A DNA stretch of 64,000 bases from assembly GCA_029531795.1 (NCBI GenBank), contig JAPEIS010000014.1:992001-1056000 (forward strand), written 5' to 3'. Below, piece after piece: positions 26,061-37,324 of this stretch. Position 1 is the first letter of the stretch, and each line of letters begins with the position of its first letter. The stretch is from Sclerotinia nivalis. Its lineage: Eukaryota; Ascomycota; Leotiomycetes; Helotiales; Sclerotiniaceae. The translations under genes were made by a program, and so were the position numbers. The notes beneath the pieces were generated by a model. It worked only from the letters and a program-made list of their open reading frames with translations. It was not told where the DNA came from and did no database searches.

Positions 26061-27370
26061 GTAGGTACGAGGAATTTGGGCATGGGATTATGGAGTTGGG
26101 GATAAAGACTCAAAAGTTTTAGAGTAGTCATGAAATTGATTGTTCAGTCGGACAATGAATTCAAGGGGCAAATGTACTTAGACTCCTGGTTTTGTATTCA
26201 ATGTCTTCTGAAGGATTTACATGTTTGGCTTTCAAATACCATATATCTGTTCTCACCAGCGCATTTCTCTTGTTCGAGTATACCACACTTGCTATCTTTC
26301 AGACGTGTTTAGTTTCTTTCCTTTGTTACATTTCTGATCTTATTCCGTCGAGTTAAGTGGTAGTGAAGTCAATAATACCATTACTTTTTAATTAAGAGCA
26401 GATGCTAAGGTTGCGAGTGCTAGTATTAGTTCCCAGGAAGTTGATCTTTTACCGAAAAAAAAAAAAGAAAGAAAACGTAATAAATTGTTTCGTTCTCGGA
26501 TTTTTACTCTTGTCATAGATGGGTGCGCATTGGGGATCTTCGCAGAATATTAAACCGTCGTAGATGGGGCTCTCACTGGGCTCGAAGATGGGTGTTGTGA
26601 ATTAAAAAACTACCGCTAATACGATTTGCTGGAGGTGGTGTGATCTCTTAGACAGATACATGATTGACGGGCAGTATGGTGCGAATATGCTTATCTAAAA
26701 TTATTTTTGGGGTGAGGGGGGTTTCACTCACTTCGCCCCTTTTCACTTACAACGATTACAAGTAGAGTTTGTTCCCTCATGATCAAGGTCTCCAGTCGGG
26801 TTGTGTTATATGGTTGCATTCCATGTCTTAGTAGAAGAAGATGTTCAATGAACAGAGCCGCAATCGTGGTCGTGCCTCTCGGCGTTACATACGACAACAA
26901 ACAGTGTCAACAGTTTGGCTTTGATCAATCCCAACCAGGCATAATGCGGTAAAAAGGAGTGACCTCGGGCCTCCTGTAAACATACAAACAAGCCAACAAA
27001 AATGAAAGCGCGCGCCTAGATTTTTGTCACGTGGGCCTCAAGTCGGACTTGACCAAGAGGTCTCTCGGCCATTTGTGGCTGAAGATGAATAATTGAGCTT
27101 TCTCTCAGGTATCAGTAAGTGGTGTGGGTATCTAAGGATGAAAATTAAATTGGCATTTTACCTTCAGTATGGTCGGTCATCACACAGTGTCCCGAGGATT
27201 TCTCGGACCTTTAGAAATGGCGGCGCAGGAGTTCCTTTCCTTGTTGGTGTTGTCGGATATTTCGATTATTTCTTAGGCTTAAAGGCTTGTGAAAACTAAT
27301 TGATTAGAGCTATCGATTCCTGTGAGCTCTAGTGGAATAGTCTAAGAACAACTTCATTCTGCTCGCTAAG
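26061..27370. other. Intergenic
   Basis: 1.3 kb without a gene I can support. It contains a poly-A run near 26455-26466 and the promoter of the next gene. Confidence 0.45.
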
Positions 27371-28724
27371 ATGTCTAAGAATGGCTACGATAGTAGCGCT
27401 ACAGCTATCTATCACGGGAAACCCAGAAATAAAGAGCCAAATGCCATTTACTCGAGCTCCAATTCTAGCACAACACGTTCGAGACATCGCGATGCGATAT
27501 CAGCAGATAGGAAACCATCAAAATCGAAGTCGTCACGATCTCCAGGAGATTGCGGTCCTGGGTACGGTTGGCGACAGGCACCTCTCTTGGTTCCGCGAAG
27601 TGGTGATATAGACACAGAACCAGAGACCAGCGATACAGAGAACGAATTCGTGAAAAGTATCACGGGTAAAAACCGTTCCAGAGAATATCGATCATCGCCA
27701 CGAAGAGATAGAAATAGAAGTAGATCTAGCACTAACGGCAACAACACTGACTCCTCTAGCATAAGCAGGAGGGCGATTTCACTATATAGTGAAGGTTCAG
27801 ACCCAGGACTTCACTCGGATCGAAAATCACGGCCATCTTCAAAGGCGTCGGCGTCCTCGGGTCCTCGCGGAGCGAAGTTAACTCGCTCGGTGCCCGAAGT
27901 TCCGGAATATCACAGCAACAATTTCGATTGGAACCATGTCCCACCTCAAAGCTCCAAGTTTACTGATGCTGAACTCACTGATTACTCACCGAGAGGTCGA
28001 CCGAAAAAAGGATCAAGATCATATCAAAGTGATCATAGTACAAAATCTCATAAATCCACTAGTACGAAATCAGTATCATCTGTTGAGCAAACTCTCAAGG
28101 CTGTAAAGGTAAAGCTCTCTCGACCCGCAGTCGACGATATCAGAACTGTACCTGGAAAGAGAGATGTGGTGATTGACGGTGGTAAGCTATTTCTAGACTT
28201 GTCACATACATTCTGATATTCAAGCATCTAACAATCAAGCAGCACGTGCACATAGCACAGAACAAGAGGTAATTTACGACGCGGCTACTGATTACGAAGG
28301 ACTGGGCACAGTAACAAAAGAACGTTCTTCTTCTCAAAGTAACAGGAATCAGGGTACATCTACTGCACACACAGCCGAATATAGCAATTCCGATTCATCT
28401 AGACGAAAACGAGTTGGGGGTCCTTCAGATCCTACATTCATGCCAACACGAAAACCAGTTGCGAAACCCAAAGACCTTCCAAACCCTCCATCTAGAGAAC
28501 CGCCAAGGATATCACATCGTTCAAATGTTCAACCAAGAGAGCCTACAAGAGAACGAGCTCCGTCTCTTCCAGAGTGGGAAAATCCATTCGATAAATATGG
28601 ACAACCGGCCATCCCGGAGAAGGAGAAGAAGAATCGATTGAAGAATATGAAAATGCCGGAGAAACTCGGAAGAGTTTTGCGCGGTTTTGGACGTCGACCT
28701 AGGGAGGAGGGAGTCTATGCCTAA
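27371..28724 (+). CDS. Disordered Ser/Arg-rich protein, function unknown
   Basis: Protein of about 430 residues in two exons, 27371-28181 and 28243-28724. The intron has a GTAAGC donor and a branch-like CTAAC shortly before the acceptor. The acceptor is a tandem AAGCAG, so splicing could also begin exon 2 at 28240 and add one Ala. The sequence is almost wholly low-complexity: Ser, Arg, Lys, Asp and Pro dominate, with RS-like and KSK-like runs. A conserved-looking short element GYGWRQAPLLVPRSGD lies near residue 65. The C-terminus is the most ordered part (LPEWENPFDKYGQP, then KLGRVLRGFGRRP). No enzyme motif. It could be a nuclear or cytoskeletal adaptor; I cannot say which. Confidence 0.75.
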
Positions 28725-31072
28725 TTCTTTCGAAAGAAATCTTTACCCGGGTGTGGAAATTCAAATACGTATAGCGATTTTATCTTCGATATCCTATCCG
28801 ATTTATATCTTCCCGGGATATCTGATATCCTCTCATATACCATCTCTGCATCTCATTTAATTCGTTACTCCTCACTGAGTAAAAGGGAATTATATGCAGT
28901 ATTTCCTTCCCATGCACTTAGGATCTACCAACGGAATTTTAAATTTTTCTTTTTTGTTCGTTTCTTTTCTATAATCTTGTATTGGTAGTATATATAGTAC
29001 TATAGTTTGTTTTGAGAAGATTCGGCGTTCTTTTGATATAGTAAATATATTTGATTCATCATCCATGTCTTTGAACTTTCTTCGCTGTGAGAAATATTTC
29101 TTCGATATTGATGATATAGAGTGGTGTATTACATATCTGTTATCTGCGTGCGTTATGTATGTATGCATTCACAACTTGACTCCTTAGGAAGAGATAGAAT
29201 ATACTATTTATCTTGAGTCATGTCATTCGGTTGTAAGATAAATATAATTAAACAATGCAATAATTATTCCGATTAATTACATCCTACAAACTTACAACAT
29301 CACTTTACCAATCTATATAACAATTTAATACTCGAGTACTCACTAAGGAAAATCATTTTTAAGAAAATAAAGTTCGATAAAGTTATTGAGAAGTCGTTAC
29401 TGAAAGTTTCAGAGAAACAGATGCTAGGAATAGTTGGAATGGGATTGTAGTGATGATTAAGGGGAGGAGAGCAGAAAGGAATATTATCATATTGCTTGCT
29501 CGATTCTAGCTTGAGGATTTAAGGACAGTGCACACGATGTGTCCTAGGTGGTTGGTTATAAACAAGCCTTTGAAGGTGATACAGGACGTTGAAGGCGATT
29601 ATCATCAATGGCTCCTTACCATGAAATCCATGGCTCGCAACTTGCAGGAGAGCAGGAGGAAAGGAGAAATTTGACACCATGGGGAGGCTGACTAGATATC
29701 CATCATGTTCAAAAGCCGGGATTGTAAGCTTAGTTTGACAGGTAAAAACTTTGTTGATAGAAGAAAAACGGGGAAGTATTCAGTTGGATCTTGAGATAAA
29801 TTTTTGGATAAATTTTTGGAGGAATTCGAAGGATCATACGAACATTCCAATGCCCAAATTGACACTTTACCGCCTTGCTTTATACCAGCAGAATGATTCC
29901 ATTGGATTGGCAGCAAGACAGCAAGACAAAGGCCGTGAGACATGTTTGAGCAAAGAATAAAAAGATAACATGCTTACATACACCTAGAACGATTTGGAAG
30001 ACTCGAAGGAATAAGAACATAAAGAAGCTTTTCTCTACGCTGTAAATAGTCAATCATCGCAAAGAAGGTTTCGGAAGAAATTCTTTCATTTTTTATGAAA
30101 TATATTAAAAGTGGAATAGAATGGACTAGGGCTAATCACCGAAATCATCAATTGGAAACCGAAGAATCCTTTAGGCTGGGTTCGTCTCCACGCTAAAGCT
30201 AAATTTGACGATTGACGATTCAAATGTCCTGATTAGGCTCTGAAACAGATTTTAGAAGACCATGTATCAATGCCTTGGCATTGAGGGTTTGTTTGGTTCG
30301 TTTCTCTGTAGTCTGAACAAGTTCTGTTACTTCCGGACATTATGCTAAATACATTTTATGGAGCAAGAAGAGTATAGTCAGTCGGTTCCGAATATGCGTT
30401 ACCCCCACTCTTTATAATCACCAGCATTGAGCCTGTCAATGGCTTGACAGTATTAGTTGAGGGAGGGAATATTTTCTACCGAAGACCTGTCAAGTTTCAA
30501 GTTATCAAACCTCATGCCTTTTAAAAGCTTTAGCTAAGCTTTATGCAAGCTTTATCCAAGAGTTCAGCCAAATCAATGGTTAATATCGAATCTAGCACTA
30601 AACATTGGCAATATTCAACATCTGATAAAATTCCAATCATGGCAATCCTGGTAGCGAGTTGCAACCGCAACCCAAGGGATACAACGGGTATCATCAGCGG
30701 CTATTGGGGATCAGGGGTATTGACGTCTGTACTTCGTAGGATCCAATTTTCCCTCTGGAAACAAAACGGAAAAACAGAACCTTATATTAAAACGTTCTTG
30801 ATGTAGACTCCACACTTCATTCGAAAACCTCCTGTAATTTCCTGCATGCATGTAAGCTCTGGCGGTAGCATGCAAAGTACCTATCCGATGACATAGACCC
30901 TTGTATTAATCAATTTCTTCTATCCTGCTTCTGTATATATCTTCACGCCTCTCCATTCTCAATCACACCATCAAAAATCAACACTCTTTACATTCACATT
31001 CTTTTCACACTCTCCTTTTTTTGTTTCCCGTTGAAGCATTTACATTCGTTGAACAAGAATTTGCTGGACAAA
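28725..31072. other. Intergenic
   Basis: 2.3 kb with the 3' UTR of the preceding gene and the polygalacturonase promoter. Small open frames at 29692-29960 and 30543-30806 have no domain or splicing support. A CT-rich, TATA-poor stretch at 30930-31020 precedes the polygalacturonase start. Confidence 0.45.
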
Positions 31073-32657
31073 ATGCGTTTTCCGATTATTCTTGGAGGCT
31101 TAGCCTCAATTGCTCTTGCTTGCGATAACCCAGATCACGATGCTTGCGCTAATGCTTTCACTGTTTCTGCGGCAGTTGCTGGTCCCTTTTGCGCCACATA
31201 CACTCAATCGTCGAACACGGCAACGACGGATCTCCCCGCTTTCGCTTCAGCATGTGCATACAAGCCAAAGAAATTGTCTAGTGCATGCAATTGTCTTAAC
31301 GTAGCGACCACTTTGGCTACTGTTGCTGTGAGTATATTCTAAAGAACACTTTGGGTCTGAAGTCCTAGACTAACTTGTACATTAGAAGAGCTCAGGCACC
31401 GCTGTCATTGTCCCTTCAGGGGCTTCTGGCTCAGCTGCCTCTGTCGCCAGTCCAACAAACGCTCCAAGCTCCTATGCCAAGTCTGTCACCGCCTCGGTCT
31501 CAGCTGTAACTCACATAGCTATGTCGACCTCCGCTTCTAGTAGTTCAATCGCATCCAGTTCATCAGCCACAGCTGCAGCTAGCGCGACCATTACACCGGC
31601 ACCAGCGGCCCCAGCTGGATGCACAGCAACAGCTTATGGTGATATTGCCGCCATCGTTTCCTCGTGCACAAACATCGTCTTGGATAACATTTCAGCGCCA
31701 GCAAGCTCCTCCATTGATCTTACACACCTCAAAGACGGATCCACCGTCACTTTCTCCGGAAAAACTACTTTTGGAACCACTGCCGATTCTGACTTCAACC
31801 CAATTGTTGTTAAGGGTAAAGACATTACCCTTACTGGAGCTACTGGACACGTCATTGATGGAAATGGGCCTGCATACTGGGATGGAAACGGTTCTAACGG
31901 AGGAACCAAAAAGCCCGATCACTTCTTCGTCGTAAAGGATGTCGTCAATGGTGTTATCAGCAACCTCAACATCCAAAACTGGCCTACTCACTGCTTCGAT
32001 ATCACTGGTGCCAAAGGCCTTACCGTCTCAGGACTTACCCTTGATAACTCTGCTGGAGATGCCCCTAACTCAGCATCTGGTACCAAAGCAGCCGCGCACA
32101 ACAGTGATGGATTCGATATTTCCAGTTCTGACTCTGTAACCCTTAAGAACATTGTTGTCAAGAACCAAGATGATTGCGTCGCCGTCACATCTGGTTCTAA
32201 CATCCTCGTAACAGGAATGGCCTGCTCAGGTGGCCACGGTCTCTCTATCGGATCCGTCGGTGGAAAGTCAAACAACACCGTCTCTGGCGTTACCTTCTCC
32301 GACTCCACCATCACCAACAGTCAGAACGGATGCCGCATCAAGTCCAACTCCGGTACTACTGGTACCATCGAGAACGTAACTTACAGCAACATCCAGATGT
32401 CAAACATCTCCAATTTTGGTATCGATGTCCAACAAGATTACTTGAACGGTGGACCAACTGGCAAACCAACAAACGGTGTTACCATCTCGAACATTGCTTT
32501 CTCCGGCGTAACAGGTACGACCACTAGCAACGCGTACAATTACTACATCCTTTGCGGAAGTGGCTCTTGCTCCAACTTCAAATTCACAGATGTTAGCATT
32601 TCCGGAGGTGGAGAGACTTCAACCTGCAACTTCCCATCTACTGGATGCCCAGCATAA
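31073..32657 (+). CDS. Secreted endopolygalacturonase, GH28, with N-terminal Cys-rich module
   Basis: Extracellular enzyme that hydrolyses alpha-1,4 bonds in homogalacturonan of plant cell walls. Exons are 31073-31327 and 31386-32657, 508 residues. An ATG 14 codons upstream would spoil the signal peptide, so I start at MRFPIILGGLASIALA. Residues 17-80 form a six-cysteine module (CDNPDHDACANAF to SACNCL). A Ser/Ala/Thr-rich linker to about residue 155 follows, and then the catalytic beta-helix. The GH28 signatures are all present: NSD near 324-326 (usually NTD), QDD near 346-348, GGHG with His near 369 and RIK near 402-404. Cys pairs in the C-terminal part are kept. The Cys-rich module plus linker is longer than in simple endopolygalacturonases and may anchor the enzyme to the wall or substrate. 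It may be a pathogenicity factor in a plant-infecting host; that is inference. Confidence 0.95.
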
Positions 32658-33304
32658 ATCTCCATCGTGAATGTGGATTGATTTGGGGTTGTTGATAAGC
32701 GTTTCGTTAGTCGTAGGAAGTAAAAGTGGAATTCTGGAAGATCGCCGGCGGTTGAAGTACACTTGTGTACGTATATTTAGTTCTTGTATAGCATTCGAGA
32801 TCAATCAATCTTTTGAATATTTATATCTTCTAAATAGATTATTGCAGTCCAAATGAGTGAAATAATTGTATAGATCGAATAGTAAGTGTTGTGTTTCGAT
32901 GTCGTTGTTAAAAGGAGCCGAGAAGGTGCTATGTTGCACAACCACAACATGAAAAACTTTAGCTAATCTTGGGCTCCGGTTCCTATAGTTAGATACTCGA
33001 GTAATTTGCAGTCCGTCGGACGGAAGTAACCCGATCAATAAGCCTCAAACCTATTCGCTCCATACCACGATCAAATTAGCCAGGTGAACACAATACTACA
33101 CTTTGAATATCTCATCCACGTAAAAGAGGATCTATACGGAGTACAGTGCATTCATTCAAGAGCCCTCCAATTCCACATCAAAAGAACAAAAATAACCCCC
33201 ACCAAACACGCCAAGAAAGAAATCTAAAGAAATCCTTCAAAAATCCACCAATAATCCATTTCTCGTCCAAATATCTTCAAAAGGAAACCACAAAAGAAGA
33301 AGAT
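32658..33304. other. Intergenic
   Basis: About 650 bases with the polygalacturonase 3' UTR and the downstream flank of the tRNA. Nothing else supportable. Confidence 0.45.
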
Positions 33305-33405
33305 TGACCTACGCAGGGATCGAACCTGCAATCTCTTGATGCCGGGCTTCAGGAATTGATCCTGATTACTCGTAGTCAAGCGCCTTGCCATTGGGCCAGC
33401 AGGCC
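33305..33405 (-). tRNA. tRNA-Arg (anticodon ACG) with intron
   Basis: Read on the minus strand from 33405. The 5' acceptor GGCCTGC pairs with GTAGGTC at the 3' end (two G-U pairs). The T arm is GCAGG-TTCGATC-CCTGC. The anticodon stem is CTTGA/TCAAG with loop C-T-ACG-A, anticodon at 33373-33371. About 29 bases are inserted between positions 37 and 38, the standard place for nuclear tRNA introns. CCA is not encoded, as expected in eukaryotes. The discriminator base is A. Confidence 0.92.
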
Positions 33406-34185
33406 AGATATTATTTGATGGAAGTTACTGCGAGGTTTGAGTATATATTGAAAGATTCTTTGCTTTATGTGGGAAAATAGTGGAGTGTTTGCCTTGTAAT
33501 AAGTGATCTGATAGGTAGAGAATGAAAATTTGAACGATTAGTTGTGGTTAGTTGTAAAAGAAAACTTGTAGGTGGGGGTGGGTTAGGTGTTGGAGCAGAA
33601 TTTTCAAGATCCGAAAATACCCGAGTTTTTACCCCTTCACTTACTTTTTGATATGATTAGGTGAAAATTAGCAACTATTTCCATGATGTTAGAGACCATA
33701 TAGTTTGGTTGTATGATATTTACTAAATAATCGTTTCGACAAGTCGTACAACAATGTTTATAGATCAAAAGAACTCCCTTATTCTATTCCAAGCATTCCT
33801 TGTTGGTTTGTGCATCACGTGACTCGGAGTTTTCAGGAAAAGACTTTGAGAATTGTACAGAAGCAATTAACAATACCTAGGTAATGATTGATAGTATTTA
33901 GGTATCACAATTAATGTAAAGGCCGGGTTAGTTGTCTATATAGTGAGTTGCGATTGCGATACTCATATTTGCCTTCCACAGATGTCCCAAAATAAAATCG
34001 TCTCATCAATTAGTGCGAAAAACATGCAAAGTTGGAGAGGTATCGCATTGTATCAGATCAGACACAGCGCCAATTGCTTGATTCGAATATAATTCATTGT
34101 AAATATAAAACGAGTGTGTTTTCCGTCAATCTACGAAAGTAGGAATTGATCTCAAATCTCCCAATCCGAGCCACAAAGAGAATTC
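33406..34185. other. Intergenic
   Basis: About 780 bases between the tRNA and the THI5 stop codon. AT-rich, no gene seen. Confidence 0.45.
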
Positions 34186-35463
34186 TCATGCAGCAAGCTT
34201 TACATCGAGTCTCTTGAAGCCACCCTTATCGGCGACTTCTTGTTGCAAAACAACCATTCTCTTCTGATCACCGGTTGGATCAGCTGAATCACCTTCAAGC
34301 TTCCATTCAAGGAATTCGTTGGTGTAGTTAGGACTAAAGTCTTCATTCAAGACACCAAGACGTTTACCATACTTGGTGACTTTTTCCCAATCACGCTGAA
34401 CATTCTTCAAATCCTTCGAAAAGTATGCGTAAGATCTTTCGAAGATCTTACGATTGACAGGAGATGCCATCTCAGGTTTGATGTCAATGTATGTCTTATA
34501 AGCTTCGGTCGGAAAAGCAAGTACGTGGTCAGTTGCTCGTTTAACGGCCTTCATGAATTTGCGAATCTTCTCTGGGTTTTGTGCCATGAAAGTATCGTTT
34601 GCTATGAAATGTTAGTCGGCATCTTCAGATGTTTAGACCACGGGACGAACCGATATACAAGATGGAGCAGAAGCAGCAACATCCAAGCTCAGCAAGCTCA
34701 TCAATACGAAGCATTTGAACATCGGAACGAGGGCGTCCTTGGCCTGCGAGCCATTCCTCCAATTCAACCATTTGTACGTTTTCCAATCCAATACCAGCAT
34801 GAATACTTCCTTCAATGATGGCCTTTGAGACATTCATGCCACAACGTACGGCTTCATAATCGGTTGGTTCCATCCCATAGTGTTTGGTCAACTCATCAAT
34901 TTGGATCTGTGGCCACCAAGTATTAGATTGGTTAGAACGGTTGGATTAACTCATTCGTACCTTTCCAAATTCTCCAACATATCCAATCTTCTTTCCCTTA
35001 AGACTACGAAAGTCGGTGGTGATTCCACTATCTTTGAGATAAACCACTCCGGTAAATGGCTCATCAAGTAAAGAGCCGATTGAGGTAACGGGGAAATTCC
35101 GAGCTTTGGCGGCAAGAGTATGGATCATAGCTTTAAATCCCATATCAACCTTTCCAGAGCCAATGATCTCGGTAACATCTGTTTTATTTGGTTAGCTTCT
35201 ACTCAACCAAAACTATCTAGCATTAGATTCCTAACCACTAGGATCATTAGGCTCAAGAAGAGCTACTTTGATGCCTTCATCGGCGAAGTATCCAAGCTTC
35301 TGAGCAAGATAGACAGGTGCATGGTATGGCGTTGCGTGCCTAACAAAAAAATAACTGTTAGAGTACTCCTTTGCTTCAAATGAGCTTTTTCGTCCACTTG
35401 AAGCTACGATTTAAATTTTGTAGCCTACCAGTTCATCAAGAATGTGATCTTATCGGTCGACAT
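34186..35463 (-). CDS. THI5: Pyrimidine precursor (HMP-P) synthase of thiamine biosynthesis
   Basis: Makes 4-amino-5-hydroxymethyl-2-methylpyrimidine phosphate from the protein's own His and its bound PLP, a single-turnover reaction needing iron. Exons are 35463-35429, 35339-35236, 35178-34961, 34906-34651 and 34601-34186, giving 342 residues, the usual family length. The key residues are at the positions known from the yeast enzyme: the PLP-binding Lys62 and the donor His66 in GFKAMIHT, and the CCCFC motif at residues 195-199. The fold is that of NMT1/THI5-like periplasmic-binding-type proteins. Called nmt1 in Neurospora and fission yeast. Expression is very likely controlled by the TPP riboswitch directly upstream. 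No sign of decay. Confidence 0.97.
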
Positions 35464-35521
35464 TCTGTTGATCGGGTAGCTAACGAAAGGTCAGAAGACT
35501 CGCATGGGGAGGAAAGGGGAA

Positions 35522-35640
35522 GCATGTCCTTTCGCTAGAATTATCTAGATCAAGTTCATATGTACGGTATAATCTCAGAACCAAATTCTTTCCGTCCTTG
35601 ACTTGAAGCCAAAGATGAATAGAACCGGAACACCCGCCAT
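35522..35640 (-). promoter_or_regulatory. TPP riboswitch (THI element) upstream of THI5
   Basis: Read on the minus strand, the two conserved thiamine pyrophosphate aptamer blocks are present in order. CTGAGA is at 35578-35573, followed by TTATACCG. The pyrophosphate-sensor half is TGAACTTGATCTAGATAAT at 35558-35540, then TCTAGCGAAAGGA to about 35525. P1 can form between TGTTC and GGACA, P2 between the CGGGT and ACCG segments, and the fungal-type extended P3 between CCGGTTC and GAATTTGG. The element ends about 60 bases before the THI5 start codon. Ligand and role follow from the family; splicing control is inferred from position. Confidence 0.93.
35575..35640 (-). promoter_or_regulatory. Upstream ORF inside the riboswitch intron
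   Basis: An ATG at 35640 opens a 21-codon frame that ends at TGA in the CTGAGA core. A second ATG in the aptamer gives a four-codon frame. Both are present only in transcripts that retain the intron, and would be expected to reduce THI5 translation. Inference from sequence and from the known fungal NMT1 mechanism. Confidence 0.55.
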
Positions 35641-35658
35641 GCCTTTGTTACACGTTAC

Positions 35659-37260
35659 CTTGATCTGAGGATGATCCATAGCGTGAAAAACCACGCTTCG
35701 GTTCATATCGAACATACTGAATCGAGTTGATGAAGGTAGGATAATTGAGAAGAAAGGTAATTTCAAGTCGATAGTCGAAGGTTTCGGATCTGGATTGTGA
35801 ACAAGAGTGTTAAGAAAAGAAAGAAAGTAAGGAAATATAGAAAGTGGGGAAAGGTTAAAAGGACAATTGTGGGAATTACATCATATAGTCTGTGACCTGC
35901 TCCGAGCTTAGTGTGGGGTAGATAAACAGTTTGCTGCAGAAGCAAAGATGATCTATCAATCCCAACAAAAGCCTTTAATTTCTACCAATAAATTCTAAAG
36001 AGAATGATTGTTTGCAGTAGATTGTTGTTACAAAAACCTTGCAGCTAATGACCTATCGTCCCAACTTACTCATCGGCGAGAAATCCCTCCCAAAGGGTTG
36101 TTGATATTTCGAATCGAGTGAGATGTAGGATGTCATCGTGGAGTGATCATAGACTACCCTCTTTAATACCCTTGGCCAACCAACTATTAGAAGGGTTTGA
36201 GGCGGTAGGTGATTTAGTATATCAGAGCAATATAATTTTAATTACAAAGTCGACACGATAGGATCCAATTAGATTTCATTTGCGAAACGAAAGTTCGGTG
36301 CGGAAGCATCTGGAATGTTAGTCACCATAGGAGCTAAATCCAAACGAATGCCGGAACTCTTGACTTCAGGACGTGGAGTTCGAATCTCCTGAGGAATTGC
36401 CACAATATAATAGCATACATTCCAAGTGTATACGGAATACACCGCATTAATAAAAGTTGAAACCTTATTGCGCTATTTTCATTCCAGTGCTATCTTCACT
36501 GATTCCTCTCCGTCACATATGCCTTTTCGCCTATAGATACGACCAGCTCGACATGACTAGATTTGCACAGTATTTGGCGCTAGATCATGGCCTTGAATCT
36601 ACCACCTGTATCTTTCTATGCTATCAATGATGCATATCGAGCTTGCTAAAGAATGAGCTGATCCCGCTACTTCTTGTACCGGGCCAATTACTGGCTCTCC
36701 TCAGTCATTCCCATGATGATATTCAAAACCTTCTGTTACGTATACAAGGGGAAGAGATGCAGGAGAAACTACATGTTGGCATATAATTAATAGTGTCATC
36801 GAGGAGTATACGCGGTTGTCTAATATACCTTTGGCGATTAATGGTTGGAGACGGATAGCCGCCTCGGGAGAGAAGTAACACAGGCATATGGTCTATTCTG
36901 TCTCAGCGCTCAGGGCCGATAGATCAATCCGTATGGATAGAATGATCTGATTGATGAAGTACATGTTAACCACCTTGGTGACCAGTTATCGTCCGAAAGA
37001 GTAGAGTAGAGTAACTTACGATTGGCAACGAGCTGGCAAATTCATAGTTCGTACATCATCCCGAGTACGCTGCGCCACATCCATACTTATACTAACATGA
37101 GTGGTGTGTTAGCTATTGACTAGCGGGGTGACTAGATGCATAAGAAAGCGAATGGCAGAAAAGAAGCCTGGCGACCTTGATAAATAACTCTCAATCCAGT
37201 TCAAAATGAGAGGGATACAAAATTAGGCAGTCTTGTTGAAATACGGCAAGTAGCCGAAAC
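35659..37260. other. THI5 upstream region and intergenic DNA
   Basis: 1.6 kb with the THI5 promoter and leader. I see no intact gene. A T-arm-like GGAGTTCGAATCTCC at about 36378-36392 lacks the rest of a tRNA. Confidence 0.4.
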
Positions 37261-37324
37261 TATTTGCCGTGAAACGAAAGCTGAATATGAGAAAACAGTC
37301 GATTCCCTACGCTGACTGGCATTA

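Larger units (their letters stand above)
35480..35658 (-). other. Predicted 5' UTR intron of THI5 holding the riboswitch
   Basis: A donor GTAACG begins at 35658 and an acceptor TTTCGTTAG ends at 35480, with a TCTGAC branch-like element just before it. The intron would be 179 bases and leaves 16 bases of leader before the THI5 ATG. The aptamer lies wholly inside. This is the same architecture as the Neurospora NMT1 gene, where ligand binding changes which splice sites are used. Splice sites are predicted from sequence only; an alternative acceptor CAACAG lies two bases before the ATG. Confidence 0.65.

Noticed and set aside
36340..36400. tRNA-like B box, GGAGTTCGAATCTCC
   Set aside because: No matching acceptor stem, D arm or proper seven-base anticodon loop could be drawn upstream.
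36885..36920. GCGCTGAGAC on the minus strand resembling a second TPP aptamer core
   Set aside because: The second conserved block (TGAACCTGAT-type) is missing downstream, so it is not an aptamer.
37020..37084. Possible minus-strand first exon with GTAAGT donor
   Set aside because: It is 65 bases with no second exon that continues the frame.
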